Shown here: positions 45,528 to 53,708 of the stretch, piece by piece
How the letters are laid out: each line of letters begins with the position of its first letter
How positions within the stretch are numbered: the stretch's first letter is position 1
Source: an uncultured Carboxylicivirga sp.
GTDB taxonomy: Bacteria > Bacteroidota > Bacteroidia > Bacteroidales > Marinilabiliaceae
Direction of reading: 5' to 3'
Assembly: GCF_963668385.1 (NCBI RefSeq)
Contig: NZ_OY764327.1
Span: 3,816,501-3,880,500 of the forward strand
DNA length: 64,000 nt
Notes under the pieces: generated by a model
What the model saw: the letters and a program-made list of their open reading frames with translations, nothing else
Database searches by the model: none
Told to the model about the DNA's origin: nothing
Translations under genes and position numbers: made by a program

Positions 45528-46802
45528 CTATTCTTTAAATCGATCGGGATGAGCCCAAAGCCCCATTGCCGGATTGGAAATATAATAAATTTCTTCTCCA
45601 TCTGGCAGTGTATTGTAGCCATCAACCAAATTATCCGGATTGTAGCGAGCCATCATTTCATCTAATGGCGCATAACGGAAGTTGACAGATTCAATTTCGT
45701 CTTTGGATAAGTGACCTGGACAGTAGGTGATTGAAAATCTTCCTTCACTACTTCCATGCATCAGGTGAGCTGCGGCACCCAGGTTGTTTTTTAAATCATC
45801 ATTTTCTTCTATAGCTTTTAGTGTTGCTGGAGTTCCACAATAGCCATATTTGCGAATGAGTTGATCAATGGTTGCGTCTTCGCCAAACTCTTTTAATGCC
45901 GGAGCTAGTACTATTAACTCAGCATTATCGGCCAAAGCCATTCGAGTGCGGTAAACACTTTTATTACCCAACCAGGTACTTTTAAACTCAGAAGGATCGA
46001 GGTAAACAACTACTTTTTTCAATGGTTTTTCAACCATTTTAAAATTAACTTTTAACGAAAGAGCAGCTGCCAGTTCGAAGACTTCAACATCATCGCCAAC
46101 AAAGAGTCCGCGAGTGACTGATTTCCCACTTTCATCCTTTCCAATAACAGTAAGAACATATAAAATAGGCAAATGGTTTGTAAAATTATCGGATGCATAA
46201 TTTAATAGCTGACGCACAGGTGAATGTGTTCGGCCCATTATGCGTTCCATGCCATAGGCAGCACCTACAAAATGACTTTTATTGATACCTTCAGAACCTC
46301 CGGTACCCACAAAAATGTTTTTGTTGTAGTTGGCCATTCCAATTACTTCGTGTGGTACTACCTGACCAATAGAAAGAATAAGATCGTGGCCACCATCGAG
46401 TAATATTTTATTTACCTGTGCCGGCCATTTGTAGTTTACTATTCCTTCTGTTGCTTCCGAAACATATTCAGCAGGTATTTCACCCACCGTAACCACATCG
46501 TTTCTCCAGTCGTGCACTTTAAAAAGAGAGGAAGGCACTCCTTTAAACATATGGTTAATTTCATCGGCAGTCATAGCAGCATGTGTTCCCAAAGCAGGAA
46601 GCACATCTGTAAGTTTTTCTTTGAAATATTCGTAGGCGAAGGTGGTTAATTCACCTGCTTTCGAATGAAAACGCGTATAATCGGGGGGGATAGCCAAAAC
46701 TTTTTGTTTGGTACCTAATTTCTCAAGCGCTTCAAATAAAGCTAATTTTAAATCAGCATCACTTAAAACGGTTGTTTCCGATCCTTTTTGATAATAAATC
46801 AT
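45528..46802 (-). CDS. LarA-type nickel-dependent racemase/epimerase (DUF2088)
   Basis: Encodes 424 residues. LarA hallmarks are visible: PPDYTR (~40-44), LGTHAAMT (~71-78), [18 protein letters not shown] and INKSHFVG. By my count His151, Lys161 and His177 have the same spacing (10 and 16) as the catalytic His174, cofactor-bearing Lys184 and His200 of lactate racemase, so the nickel-pincer cofactor site looks intact. Family role: inversion at C2 of 2-hydroxy acids by hydride transfer. Lactate is an unlikely substrate here; the operon suggests an aldonate, such as mannonate/gluconate (C2 epimers) or altronate/allonate. LarB/C/E cofactor genes are not in the window. It sits between a PfkB kinase and gnd, with 21-22 bp gaps. 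Confidence 0.85.
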   Translation of the reverse strand: MIYYQKGSETTVLSDADLKLALFEALEKLGTKQKVLAIPPDYTRFHSKAGELTTFAYEYFKEKLTDVLPALGTHAAMTADEINHMFKGVPSSLFKVHDWRNDVVTVGEIPAEYVSEATEGIVNYKWPAQVNKILLDGGHDLILSIGQVVPHEVIGMANYNKNIFVGTGGSEGINKSHFVGAAYGMERIMGRTHSPVRQLLNYASDNFTNHLPILYVLTVIGKDESGKSVTRGLFVGDDVEVFELAAALSLKVNFKMVEKPLKKVVVYLDPSEFKSTWLGNKSVYRTRMALADNAELIVLAPALKEFGEDATIDQLIRKYGYCGTPATLKAIEENDDLKNNLGAAAHLMHGSSEGRFSITYCPGHLSKDEIESVNFRYAPLDEMMARYNPDNLVDGYNTLPDGEEIYYISNPAMGLWAHPDRFKE

Positions 46803-46823
46803 CGCTGTTGTTTTACTTGATAA

Positions 46824-47903
46824 TTATCGTTGAACACGCGCATTACCTTCCCAAATACTCCACACCATTGCTTCGTCGGCAGGTTGAGCATAGTCGGTAA
46901 GGAAAGTGGTTGCCAAAGCACCAGATGCCCATCCGAATTGCATGGCCTTTTCAGTTGGCATTTGTTTTAAAACACCGTATAACAATCCACCTACAAAACC
47001 ATCACCACCACCAATGCGATCCAGTACATTAATTTGGCGAGGTTCAATCACATGCCAATTGTCGCCTTCGAGCATAATTGCGCCCCAAAGGTGTTGATTG
47101 GTACTAATAACTTCGCGCAGGGTAGTAGCAAAAATGGATGCGCCCGGATAAGAGGCCTTAACGCGGGTAATCATTTCTTTAAAACTGTTGATTTTCGATT
47201 GTAAGCCTTCACCGCCTGCTTCGGGTCCTTCAATACCCAGGCAAAGTTGAAAGTCTTCTTCGTTACCAACTAATATGTCGGAAACAGAAGCAATCTCAGC
47301 AAAAACAGTACTTAATTCTTCTTCGCGATCTTTCCAAAACGTTGCTCGATAATTTAAATCGAAAGCGATTCGCGTTCCGTGTTTTTTTGCAGCACGAGCC
47401 AAATCCAGACAGAACTGGCTGGTTTCGGGAGATAAAGCTGCAATTAATCCCGATAGATGAACGATCTGAACCCCCTCTTCTCCGAATAGTTTTTCCAGAT
47501 CAAAATCATTTACACTTAATGTTCGGCCCACTTCACCAGCACGATCGTTCTGAACCCTTGGTCCACGCGATCCATAACCGCTATCTGCTATATTAAACTG
47601 ATGACGATATCCCCAAGGGCCTCCTTGAGGAACTTCCTGACCATCATAATCCATGTGTCGTCCCTTAAGATTGCTCTTAATGAATTCGGCAATGGGGCTT
47701 CCCTTAACAAACTTAGTAAGTACTTTAACTGGTAAACCAAGGTATGATGCAATACTGGCCACATTGGTTTCGGCACTGGTAGCATACATGGTAAACTGAT
47801 CGCTACTGTGTACGGGTTGACCATTGGGTGGAGTAATACGAACTCCCATGCTGGTAGGTACTACCAATGAGTATTTGCAGTTCTTTTTCAGGATGATTTT
47901 CAT
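46824..47903 (-). CDS. PfkB-family sugar kinase, second KdgK-like copy
   Basis: Encodes 359 residues. Ribokinase fold: AETNVASIASYLGL (substrate loop), IAFDLNYRATFWKD (typical of KDG-kinase relatives), ILVGNEEDFQL, and DRIGGGDGFVGGLLYG with the catalytic Asp in GGGD. It is clearly different from the canonical KDG kinase at 50950. The substrate could be KDG, or a related acid such as gluconate given the LarA-type and gnd genes right downstream; the sequence alone does not decide. A 28-bp perfect palindrome precedes it, after uxuA. Confidence 0.82.
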   Translation of the reverse strand: MKIILKKNCKYSLVVPTSMGVRITPPNGQPVHSSDQFTMYATSAETNVASIASYLGLPVKVLTKFVKGSPIAEFIKSNLKGRHMDYDGQEVPQGGPWGYRHQFNIADSGYGSRGPRVQNDRAGEVGRTLSVNDFDLEKLFGEEGVQIVHLSGLIAALSPETSQFCLDLARAAKKHGTRIAFDLNYRATFWKDREEELSTVFAEIASVSDILVGNEEDFQLCLGIEGPEAGGEGLQSKINSFKEMITRVKASYPGASIFATTLREVISTNQHLWGAIMLEGDNWHVIEPRQINVLDRIGGGDGFVGGLLYGVLKQMPTEKAMQFGWASGALATTFLTDYAQPADEAMVWSIWEGNARVQR

Positions 47904-47939
47904 GTGCGTTGATTTTAGGGGATTTTATTAATTTAATAA

Positions 47940-47967
47940 TTAGAGCAACAACATGTTGTTGCTCTAA
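47940..47967. promoter_or_regulatory. Perfect 28-bp palindrome between uxuA and the PfkB gene
   Basis: Half-site TTAGAGCAACAACA followed directly by its complement, with no spacer. As RNA it could fold into a 12-bp hairpin with a CATG loop. There is no T-run on the minus strand. It could be an operator, an mRNA-processing or stability hairpin, or a weak terminator. Confidence 0.6.
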
Positions 47968-47974
47968 AAAGTAT

Positions 47975-49195
47975 CTATTTATAGATTACACCACTTTTTT
48001 CGATTCCCATTTCCAATCCTCTTAATTCAGCAAGCCCTCTTAATAGGCCAATGGCTGAATATCCTGGATTTGTTTTCTTTCTCAGATCATCGAGAATCGT
48101 ATGACCATGGTCGGCACGCATTGGAATAATTTCGTCTCTTCTGTTTAAAGCATGACGTTTCTTTTGCTCCTTTAATACGGCAACAAATACGCTATACATA
48201 TCAACATTTCCTCTCAAGTGACTAGCTTCGTGGAAACTTCCATTATCGTCACGTTGAGTGCTGCGTAAATGAAGAAAGTTAATTTTACTTCCAAGACGTT
48301 CGATCATTCCAGGTAAATCATTATCGGCACGTACGCCTAAAGATCCTGTACAGATGCATAATCCATTGTAAATCGAATCCACTACATTAACAATGTATTG
48401 TAAATCTGTTTCGCAACTAACTACACGAGGTAAACCAAACAACGGGATTGGTGGATCGTCGGGATGTATTGCTAAACGAACACCCGATTCGATAGCTACG
48501 GGTACAATTTGTTCCAGAAAATACTTTAGGTTCTCGCGATAATCATCAGCTGATATGTTGTCATATTCAGCTAATCGTTCTCTAAAATCTTCAATGGAAT
48601 AACCTTCTTGCCCACCAGGTAAGCCAGCAATGATATTGTGCTGTAGCATGTAACGTTGTTCGTCGCTCATGCTTTCGAACTTTTCGGTAGCCAGCTTTTT
48701 TATGTCATCACTGTATTCACCTTCAGCGCCTTTGCGCTTAAGTATAAATAAATCAAAAGCAACAAATTCAGCCATGTCAAAACATAAAGCCTGAGCTCCG
48801 TCTTCCATTTCCATTGTTAGGTTGGTACGTGTCCAGTCGACTACAGGCATCCAATTGTAAGTAACTACTTCAATTCCTGCTTTGCCAACGTTTCGAATGC
48901 TTTCCTTGTATTTTTCAATCCATTCGTCTTTTGTATCTTTCCCTTGTTTGATATCTTCATGAACAGGTATACTTTCGATAACAGACCAATTAAGTCCGCG
49001 TGGTTTGGGTGGAGTAACACTGTCGTCCCAATGAATCAACCTTTTTCTGGCTAAGATCATTTCTTCTGTCCATACTTCACCAATTGCAACTTCGTGTAGT
49101 GCTGTAACTATACCTGTTGCTCCAGCCTGTCTAATATCTGCCAATGATACCGGATCACCAGGTCCGTACCATCTCCATGTTTGTTCAACCCCCAT
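47975..49195 (-). CDS. uxuA: Mannonate dehydratase
   Basis: Encodes 406 residues. Opens EQTWRWYGPGDPVSLADIRQ, the hallmark of UxuA. Other blocks: TALHEVAIGEVW, TYNWMPVVDWTRT, RLAIHPDDPPIPLFGLPRV, CICTGSLGVRADNDL and IPMRADHGHTILDD carry the metal-binding His, Cys and Asp residues. Reaction: D-mannonate to KDG. The gene follows the SDR reductase with an 17-bp gap and precedes the palindrome and PfkB gene. With uxaE it completes a glucuronate-type branch. Confidence 0.96.
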   Translation of the reverse strand: MGVEQTWRWYGPGDPVSLADIRQAGATGIVTALHEVAIGEVWTEEMILARKRLIHWDDSVTPPKPRGLNWSVIESIPVHEDIKQGKDTKDEWIEKYKESIRNVGKAGIEVVTYNWMPVVDWTRTNLTMEMEDGAQALCFDMAEFVAFDLFILKRKGAEGEYSDDIKKLATEKFESMSDEQRYMLQHNIIAGLPGGQEGYSIEDFRERLAEYDNISADDYRENLKYFLEQIVPVAIESGVRLAIHPDDPPIPLFGLPRVVSCETDLQYIVNVVDSIYNGLCICTGSLGVRADNDLPGMIERLGSKINFLHLRSTQRDDNGSFHEASHLRGNVDMYSVFVAVLKEQKKRHALNRRDEIIPMRADHGHTILDDLRKKTNPGYSAIGLLRGLAELRGLEMGIEKSGVIYK

Positions 49196-49212
49196 TTTTA
49201 TTTCAATCTTTA

Positions 49213-50052
49213 TTATACTCCACTGTAGGCACTAAAACCACCATCAACAGGAACTACAACGCCAGTAACGAATTTAGACCAGTCGGAAACTAAATACAGT
49301 AAAGTGCCAGCTAATTCATCGGCATCGCCATATCGCCCCATGGGTGTGTTATTGATAATTTTTTGACCGCGAGGTGTTGGTTGATTTGATTTTTCATCGA
49401 CCAACAAAAAGCGGTTTTGGTTGGTAAGAAAAAAGCCTGGTGCAATTGCATTTACTCTAATGCCTGTTTGAGCAAAATGTACAGCCATCCATTGAGTAAA
49501 GTTATTAATTGCTGCTTTAGCTGCCGAATATGCAGGTATTTTGGTAAGCGGGGTATAACTATTCATGGATGAGATGTTGATTACAACACCATCTTTTTTC
49601 GCCAACATATCTTTTGTAAAAACCAAAGAGGGTAGAAGCGTACCTTTAAAATTAAGGTCGAATACATTGTCGAACCCTTCCATTTGTAAACCATAAAAAG
49701 TTTTTTCAAGATCGTTCATGTATTCATCTGTAATCATTTCAGCCTGAGTTGTGGCTGAGGCTGCATTTCCTCCAGCTCCGTTAATCAGATAATCGATTGT
49801 ACCTAATTCTTTATGGATGATGTCAAGAGCTTTTTCAAGCGATTCTTTGTCTAATACATTTGCCGAGATTCCAACTGATTTGGTTCCATAGGTTGTTTCA
49901 ATTTCTTTGGCAACCTTATCAGCTGATTCCTGATTACGATTTAATATGGCCGTTTTTACACCTTTAGATGCTAAACCACGAGCCATAGCAGAACAGAGAA
50001 TGCCTGATCCGCCTGTAATTACCGCTACTTTGTTTTCTACGTTTAATTCCAT
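49213..50052 (-). CDS. SDR-type fructuronate reductase (mannonate oxidoreductase)
   Basis: Encodes 279 residues. Short-chain dehydrogenase: nucleotide site VAVITGGSGILCSAMARGLA, NGAGGN, catalytic Ser in INISSMNSYTPL and YSAAKAA (Tyr-x-x-x-Lys), C-terminal VTGVVVPVDGGFSAYSG. SDR enzymes in this setting reduce D-fructuronate to D-mannonate in place of the long-chain UxuB. Its place between Eda and UxuA strongly supports this. It starts 3 bp after the eda stop, so it is co-translated. A second SDR (KduD, 55937) has a different job. Confidence 0.85.
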   Translation of the reverse strand: MELNVENKVAVITGGSGILCSAMARGLASKGVKTAILNRNQESADKVAKEIETTYGTKSVGISANVLDKESLEKALDIIHKELGTIDYLINGAGGNAASATTQAEMITDEYMNDLEKTFYGLQMEGFDNVFDLNFKGTLLPSLVFTKDMLAKKDGVVINISSMNSYTPLTKIPAYSAAKAAINNFTQWMAVHFAQTGIRVNAIAPGFFLTNQNRFLLVDEKSNQPTPRGQKIINNTPMGRYGDADELAGTLLYLVSDWSKFVTGVVVPVDGGFSAYSGV

Positions 50053-50055
50053 GGA

Positions 50056-50727
50056 TTACTTTTTAACTTCTTGGATATTAGCTATTAATTCTTTTGCTTT
50101 TTCAGCTAGAGCAGAATAGTTTTTAGCTTCCATAATATCCTTAGGGAATAGGTTAGATCCCATACCTACACACGTAACACCTGCATCAAACCATTTTTTT
50201 AGGTTTTCTTTTTCGGTTGTTACCCCTCCGGTAGGCATAATGTCGGTCCATGGCATTGGCGCTTTAACCGCTTTTACAAACGAAGGACCTCCAATTTCGG
50301 ATGCAGGAAATACTTTCACTACTTCTGCTCCTAACTCCTGAGCTTTGTTGATTTCTGAGATTGTTCCACATCCTGGCGACCACATAATTTTTCTGCGGTT
50401 ACAGATGCGTGCCATATTTTCGTTCAATAGAGGAGCAACAATAAAGTTAGCACCTGATTGAATGTATAATGCAGTAGTTGCTTCTTCAACAATTGAACCG
50501 GCACCTAGTATCATGCCTGGTAATTCTTTAAGAGCATACTTGTTTAATTCGCTGAATAATTCATGCGCAAAATCACCACGGTTAACAAATTCGAATACAC
50601 GAATTCCACCATCGTAACATGCTTTCAATACGTTTTTACAAACGTCAATGTCGGAATGAAAAAATACAGGTACTACGCCTGTTTCCTTCATTGCCATAAA
50701 TACCTCAATTCTGGAATATTTTGCCAT
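50056..50727 (-). CDS. eda: KDPG/KHG aldolase
   Basis: Encodes 223 residues from ATG 50727; the frame above runs through a hairpin. TIM-barrel aldolase of the Eda family: GVVPVFFHSDIDVCKNVLKA, EFVNRGD (Glu of the active site), LGAGSIVEEATTALYIQSGANFIVAP, Schiff-base Lys in VVKVFPASEIGG and MPTGGVTTEKENLKKWFDAG. Reaction: 2-keto-3-deoxy-6-phosphogluconate to pyruvate + glyceraldehyde 3-phosphate. It ends the pathway from all uronate branches. Confidence 0.94.
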   Translation of the reverse strand: MAKYSRIEVFMAMKETGVVPVFFHSDIDVCKNVLKACYDGGIRVFEFVNRGDFAHELFSELNKYALKELPGMILGAGSIVEEATTALYIQSGANFIVAPLLNENMARICNRRKIMWSPGCGTISEINKAQELGAEVVKVFPASEIGGPSFVKAVKAPMPWTDIMPTGGVTTEKENLKKWFDAGVTCVGMGSNLFPKDIMEAKNYSALAEKAKELIANIQEVKK

Positions 50728-50742
50728 TTTGTTATTAAATAA

Positions 50743-50805
50743 AACAAGCCGGAGAAAGTATATGTTAACATGCTCCTCCAAGAAATAACTAAGCTCCGGC
50801 TTGTT
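50743..50805 (-). terminator. Intra-operon hairpin between kdgK and eda
   Basis: A 12-bp perfect stem, AACAAGCCGGAG (50743-50754) with CTCCGGCTTGTT (50794-50805), encloses a 39-nt loop that contains the palindrome ATGTTAACAT. On the minus strand it ends in GGCTTGTTTTATTT, like a terminator or attenuator, 16 bp before the eda start. Confidence 0.65.
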
Positions 50806-50949
50806 GTTATAAATTTATTGTTTCAGTCCGAAGTCCTATGTATCCATCAGCCATAAATGTCAAACTAAAGTTATAAATGAAAGTCTTGATACTTATGTCT
50901 TACATCTTGATACTAAGAAAATACTTCTACCTTAAAACTTCTGCTTTAT

Positions 50950-51987
50950 TTATCGTGATACCCTACCTGAGGCGTCGCCACCCATTAATTTTTCTACTTC
51001 TTCTACAGTAACCTGATTGAAATCACCATGAATGGTATGTTTCAAACAAGATGCAGCTGTAGCAAAATTGATAGCGCTTTGATCATCTCCTTCGTAAGCA
51101 ATTAATCCGTAGATTAAACCACCCATAAATGAGTCACCACCACCTACACGATCTACAATGTGAGTGATTTGGTAAGTTGGTGCCTGGAAAAGGTTTTCAC
51201 CATCGTAGATTACACCCGACCAACTGTTATGGTTGGCACTTACCGATCCGCGAAGCGTAGTAATTACTTTTTTAACGCGTGGATATTGTTTCATTATTTG
51301 TTGCGATACACTGCGGTATGCTTCTGCTTCAACATGTCCGCCAGTAACGTCAACGCCTTCTGGTTTGATGCCTAATACCATTTCAGCATCTTCTTCGTTA
51401 CCCAAAACAATGTCGCAACCAGCCACTAATTCTGGCATTACTTCAGCTGCTGTTTTACCATATTTCCAAAGATTTTTGCGGTAGTTTAAGTCACAAGTAA
51501 CGGTAACGCCCATTTTGTTGGCAGTTTGAATAGCTTCTAAACAAACATCGGCAGCACCTTGCGAAATAGCAGGAGTAATTCCAGTCCAGTGGAAAAAGTC
51601 AGCATCTTTTAAGATCTCTTCCCAATTAAACATTCCTTTGCTTACTTCAGAAATGGCTGAGTTAGCACGGTCGTAAACAACCTTACTAGCACGAGCTACT
51701 GCTCCTGTTTCCAGGAAGTAAATACCTAAACGATCACCACCTTGAAGGATTTTATCGGTTTTTACACCATACTTTTGAAGTTCCATTTGACACGCTCTGC
51801 CAATATCATTTTTTGGCAAACGTGTTACAAATGATGAATCAATGCCATAGTTGGCTAATGATACAGCTACGTTTGCCTCGCCACCACCATAAGTAGCTTC
51901 AAATGATGTAGCTTGATTAAAACGCTCGTAACGGGGTGTAGCCAAGCGTAACATGATTTCTCCAAAAGAGACTACTTTCTTTGACAT
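50950..51987 (-). CDS. kdgK: 2-keto-3-deoxygluconate kinase
   Basis: Encodes 345 residues. PfkB fold with KdgK-type features: VVSFGEIMLRLATPRYERF, GGGEANVAVSLANYGID, CDLNYRKNLWKYGK, VLGNEEDAEMVLG, and DRVGGGDSFMGGLIYG with the catalytic Asp. Reaction: KDG + ATP to KDPG. It starts 4 bp before (downstream of) the uxaC stop, so it is translationally linked. It is the more canonical of the two kinases in this operon. Confidence 0.92.
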   Translation of the reverse strand: MSKKVVSFGEIMLRLATPRYERFNQATSFEATYGGGEANVAVSLANYGIDSSFVTRLPKNDIGRACQMELQKYGVKTDKILQGGDRLGIYFLETGAVARASKVVYDRANSAISEVSKGMFNWEEILKDADFFHWTGITPAISQGAADVCLEAIQTANKMGVTVTCDLNYRKNLWKYGKTAAEVMPELVAGCDIVLGNEEDAEMVLGIKPEGVDVTGGHVEAEAYRSVSQQIMKQYPRVKKVITTLRGSVSANHNSWSGVIYDGENLFQAPTYQITHIVDRVGGGDSFMGGLIYGLIAYEGDDQSAINFATAASCLKHTIHGDFNQVTVEEVEKLMGGDASGRVSR

Positions 51988-51991
51988 TTTA

Positions 51992-53395
51992 TTAAAAATT
52001 AAAGTATGATTTTGCGTTTTTATATGAAATTCCTTCTACCATTTGTTTTAAGATGGCATCGTCGTTAGGAATCATTCCTTTTTCAACTTCTTTACCTAAA
52101 TGATTACAAACAATTCGGCGGAAATACTCGTGACGAGGGTATGATAAAAAGCTACGGCTATCAGTTACCATTCCTACAAATCGGCTTAATAATCCTAGTG
52201 CCGAAAGGTCTAATAAGTGTTTTTCCATTCCTGTTTTCTGATCAAGAAACCACCATGCTGCACCGTACTGAACTTTACCAACAGTTGAACCATCGTTGAA
52301 GTTACCACACATGGTAACCATCATTTCGTTATCTGCCGGATTCAGGTTGTAAAGAATGGTTTTAGCTAATTGATCAGTTGTATCTAATAAATTAAGGAAT
52401 TGCGACATTTTAAGAGCATTCTGCGAGTTATTGATTGAATCCCAACCAGTATCAGCTCCCATAATATTGAATTTGCGGGTATTGTTATTACGCAATGCAC
52501 CCACGTGAAACTGTTGTGTCCAACCTCGTTTGTGGTTTAACTTAGCCAATTCGGCCATTACACAGCAGCGATATTTTTCTGTATCTTCTTCATCAATGGT
52601 GTTTCCGGCCATTAATTTTAAGAAAATTTTATTGACTTCTTCTTCGGTGTATTCAGCAAAGAAGAAACGATCTGGTCCACTATCTGAAGCACGGGCTCCT
52701 AATTCGTGGAAATATTCATGACGACGATCCAAGGCTTCAACTAAGTCTGTTAAAGATGAAATAGCAATATCTGCAACTTCGCCTAATTTTTCGACATATG
52801 CTTTGAATTGAACAGGATCTTCTGTTTTAATAACATTATCGGCTCGGTAAGTAGGTACAACTTTAATGTGATACCCTTCTTCTTTAATTTGTTTGTGAAA
52901 ACGAAGATCGTCGGCAGGATCATCAGTTGTTCCAACAACTTCCACCTTCATCATTTCTAACAACTTTCGGGTGCTATAGTCGGGCGACTGTAACATAGCT
53001 TTAGTTGATTCAAATATTTTATCGGCTGTAACCGGAGAAAGCAAATCTGTTACATTAAAATAACGTGCAAGTTCTAAATGAGTCCAGTGATAAAGTGGAT
53101 TGCCTGCAGTATAAGGAACTGTTTCGGCATATTTCATAAACTTTTCTTTATCCGAGGCCTGGCCATTACAATAGTGCTCGTCAATACCGTTAATACGCAT
53201 AGCACGCCATTTGTAATGATCACCTTCCAGCCAAATCTGACCTAAACTCTCGAACTGGCGGTCTTCGGCAATGAATTGTGGATTTAAATGGCAATGAAAA
53301 TCAATGATGGGTTGATTTTCTGAATACTCGTGGTATAATTTCTTTGAAGTCTCGGTTTCCAAAAGGAAATCCTTGTGAATGAATGGTTGTATCAT
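51992..53395 (-). CDS. uxaC: Uronate isomerase
   Basis: Encodes 467 residues, the usual length. Amidohydrolase fold: PIIDFHCHLNPQFIAEDRQF (metal His residues), VVGTTDDPADDL, QFHVGALRNNN, GADTGWDSI, ILYNLNPADNEMMVTMCGNF and SRSFLSYPRHEYFRRI. Reaction: D-galacturonate to D-tagaturonate and D-glucuronate to D-fructuronate. It is the first gene of the minus-strand uronate operon, divergent from the LacI gene at 53709. Confidence 0.96.
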   Translation of the reverse strand: MIQPFIHKDFLLETETSKKLYHEYSENQPIIDFHCHLNPQFIAEDRQFESLGQIWLEGDHYKWRAMRINGIDEHYCNGQASDKEKFMKYAETVPYTAGNPLYHWTHLELARYFNVTDLLSPVTADKIFESTKAMLQSPDYSTRKLLEMMKVEVVGTTDDPADDLRFHKQIKEEGYHIKVVPTYRADNVIKTEDPVQFKAYVEKLGEVADIAISSLTDLVEALDRRHEYFHELGARASDSGPDRFFFAEYTEEEVNKIFLKLMAGNTIDEEDTEKYRCCVMAELAKLNHKRGWTQQFHVGALRNNNTRKFNIMGADTGWDSINNSQNALKMSQFLNLLDTTDQLAKTILYNLNPADNEMMVTMCGNFNDGSTVGKVQYGAAWWFLDQKTGMEKHLLDLSALGLLSRFVGMVTDSRSFLSYPRHEYFRRIVCNHLGKEVEKGMIPNDDAILKQMVEGISYKNAKSYFNF

Positions 53396-53613
53396 TTTAA
53401 AATGTTTGAATTGTAATTAGCCGTTAACGAACACGAAGATGCAACGCAAAAACTATTTTTGCAATACTTTAGTTAAAAAAATATTGCGATGAATTTATTA
53501 AGTGCCAGTATATCAAGAGTAAAAAATGTTAATTTATATTCAATATTGTTTAACAGTTGATCAAGCTATGGGTAATTAAGTAGTTTGTATTCTTGAAAAA
53601 AAGTGCAATAAAA
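53396..53613. other. uxaC side of the divergent regulatory region
   Basis: Contains CGTTAACG (53422-53429) and GCAAAAA-CTA-TTTTTGC (~53445-53461), two inverted repeats of operator size, within 70 bp upstream of uxaC. No strong minus-strand promoter was found. The rest is AT-rich with nothing clear. Confidence 0.4.
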
Positions 53614-53644
53614 CTTGTTTTGTGTGCAAACGATTGTATTTTTG
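53614..53644 (+). promoter_or_regulatory. Promoter of the LacI gene with an operator inside
   Basis: CTTG (53614-53617, close to -33 TTTG), 19-nt spacer, TATTTTTG (53637-53644, exact -7). The spacer holds TGCAAACGATTGTA (53625-53638), a LacI-type near-palindrome with central CG. The layout fits autorepression of the LacI-type gene 64 bp downstream. Confidence 0.6.
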
Positions 53645-53708
53645 TGAAGACTCAATGAAAAAGGACAGGTTTTTTTGATCGAAAAATCTGTTCGATGGAA
53701 GTAAATAA

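Noticed and set aside
47342-47824. Overlapping frames on both strands within the PfkB gene
   Set aside because: Shadows of the kinase gene at 46824-47903, which has full family motifs.
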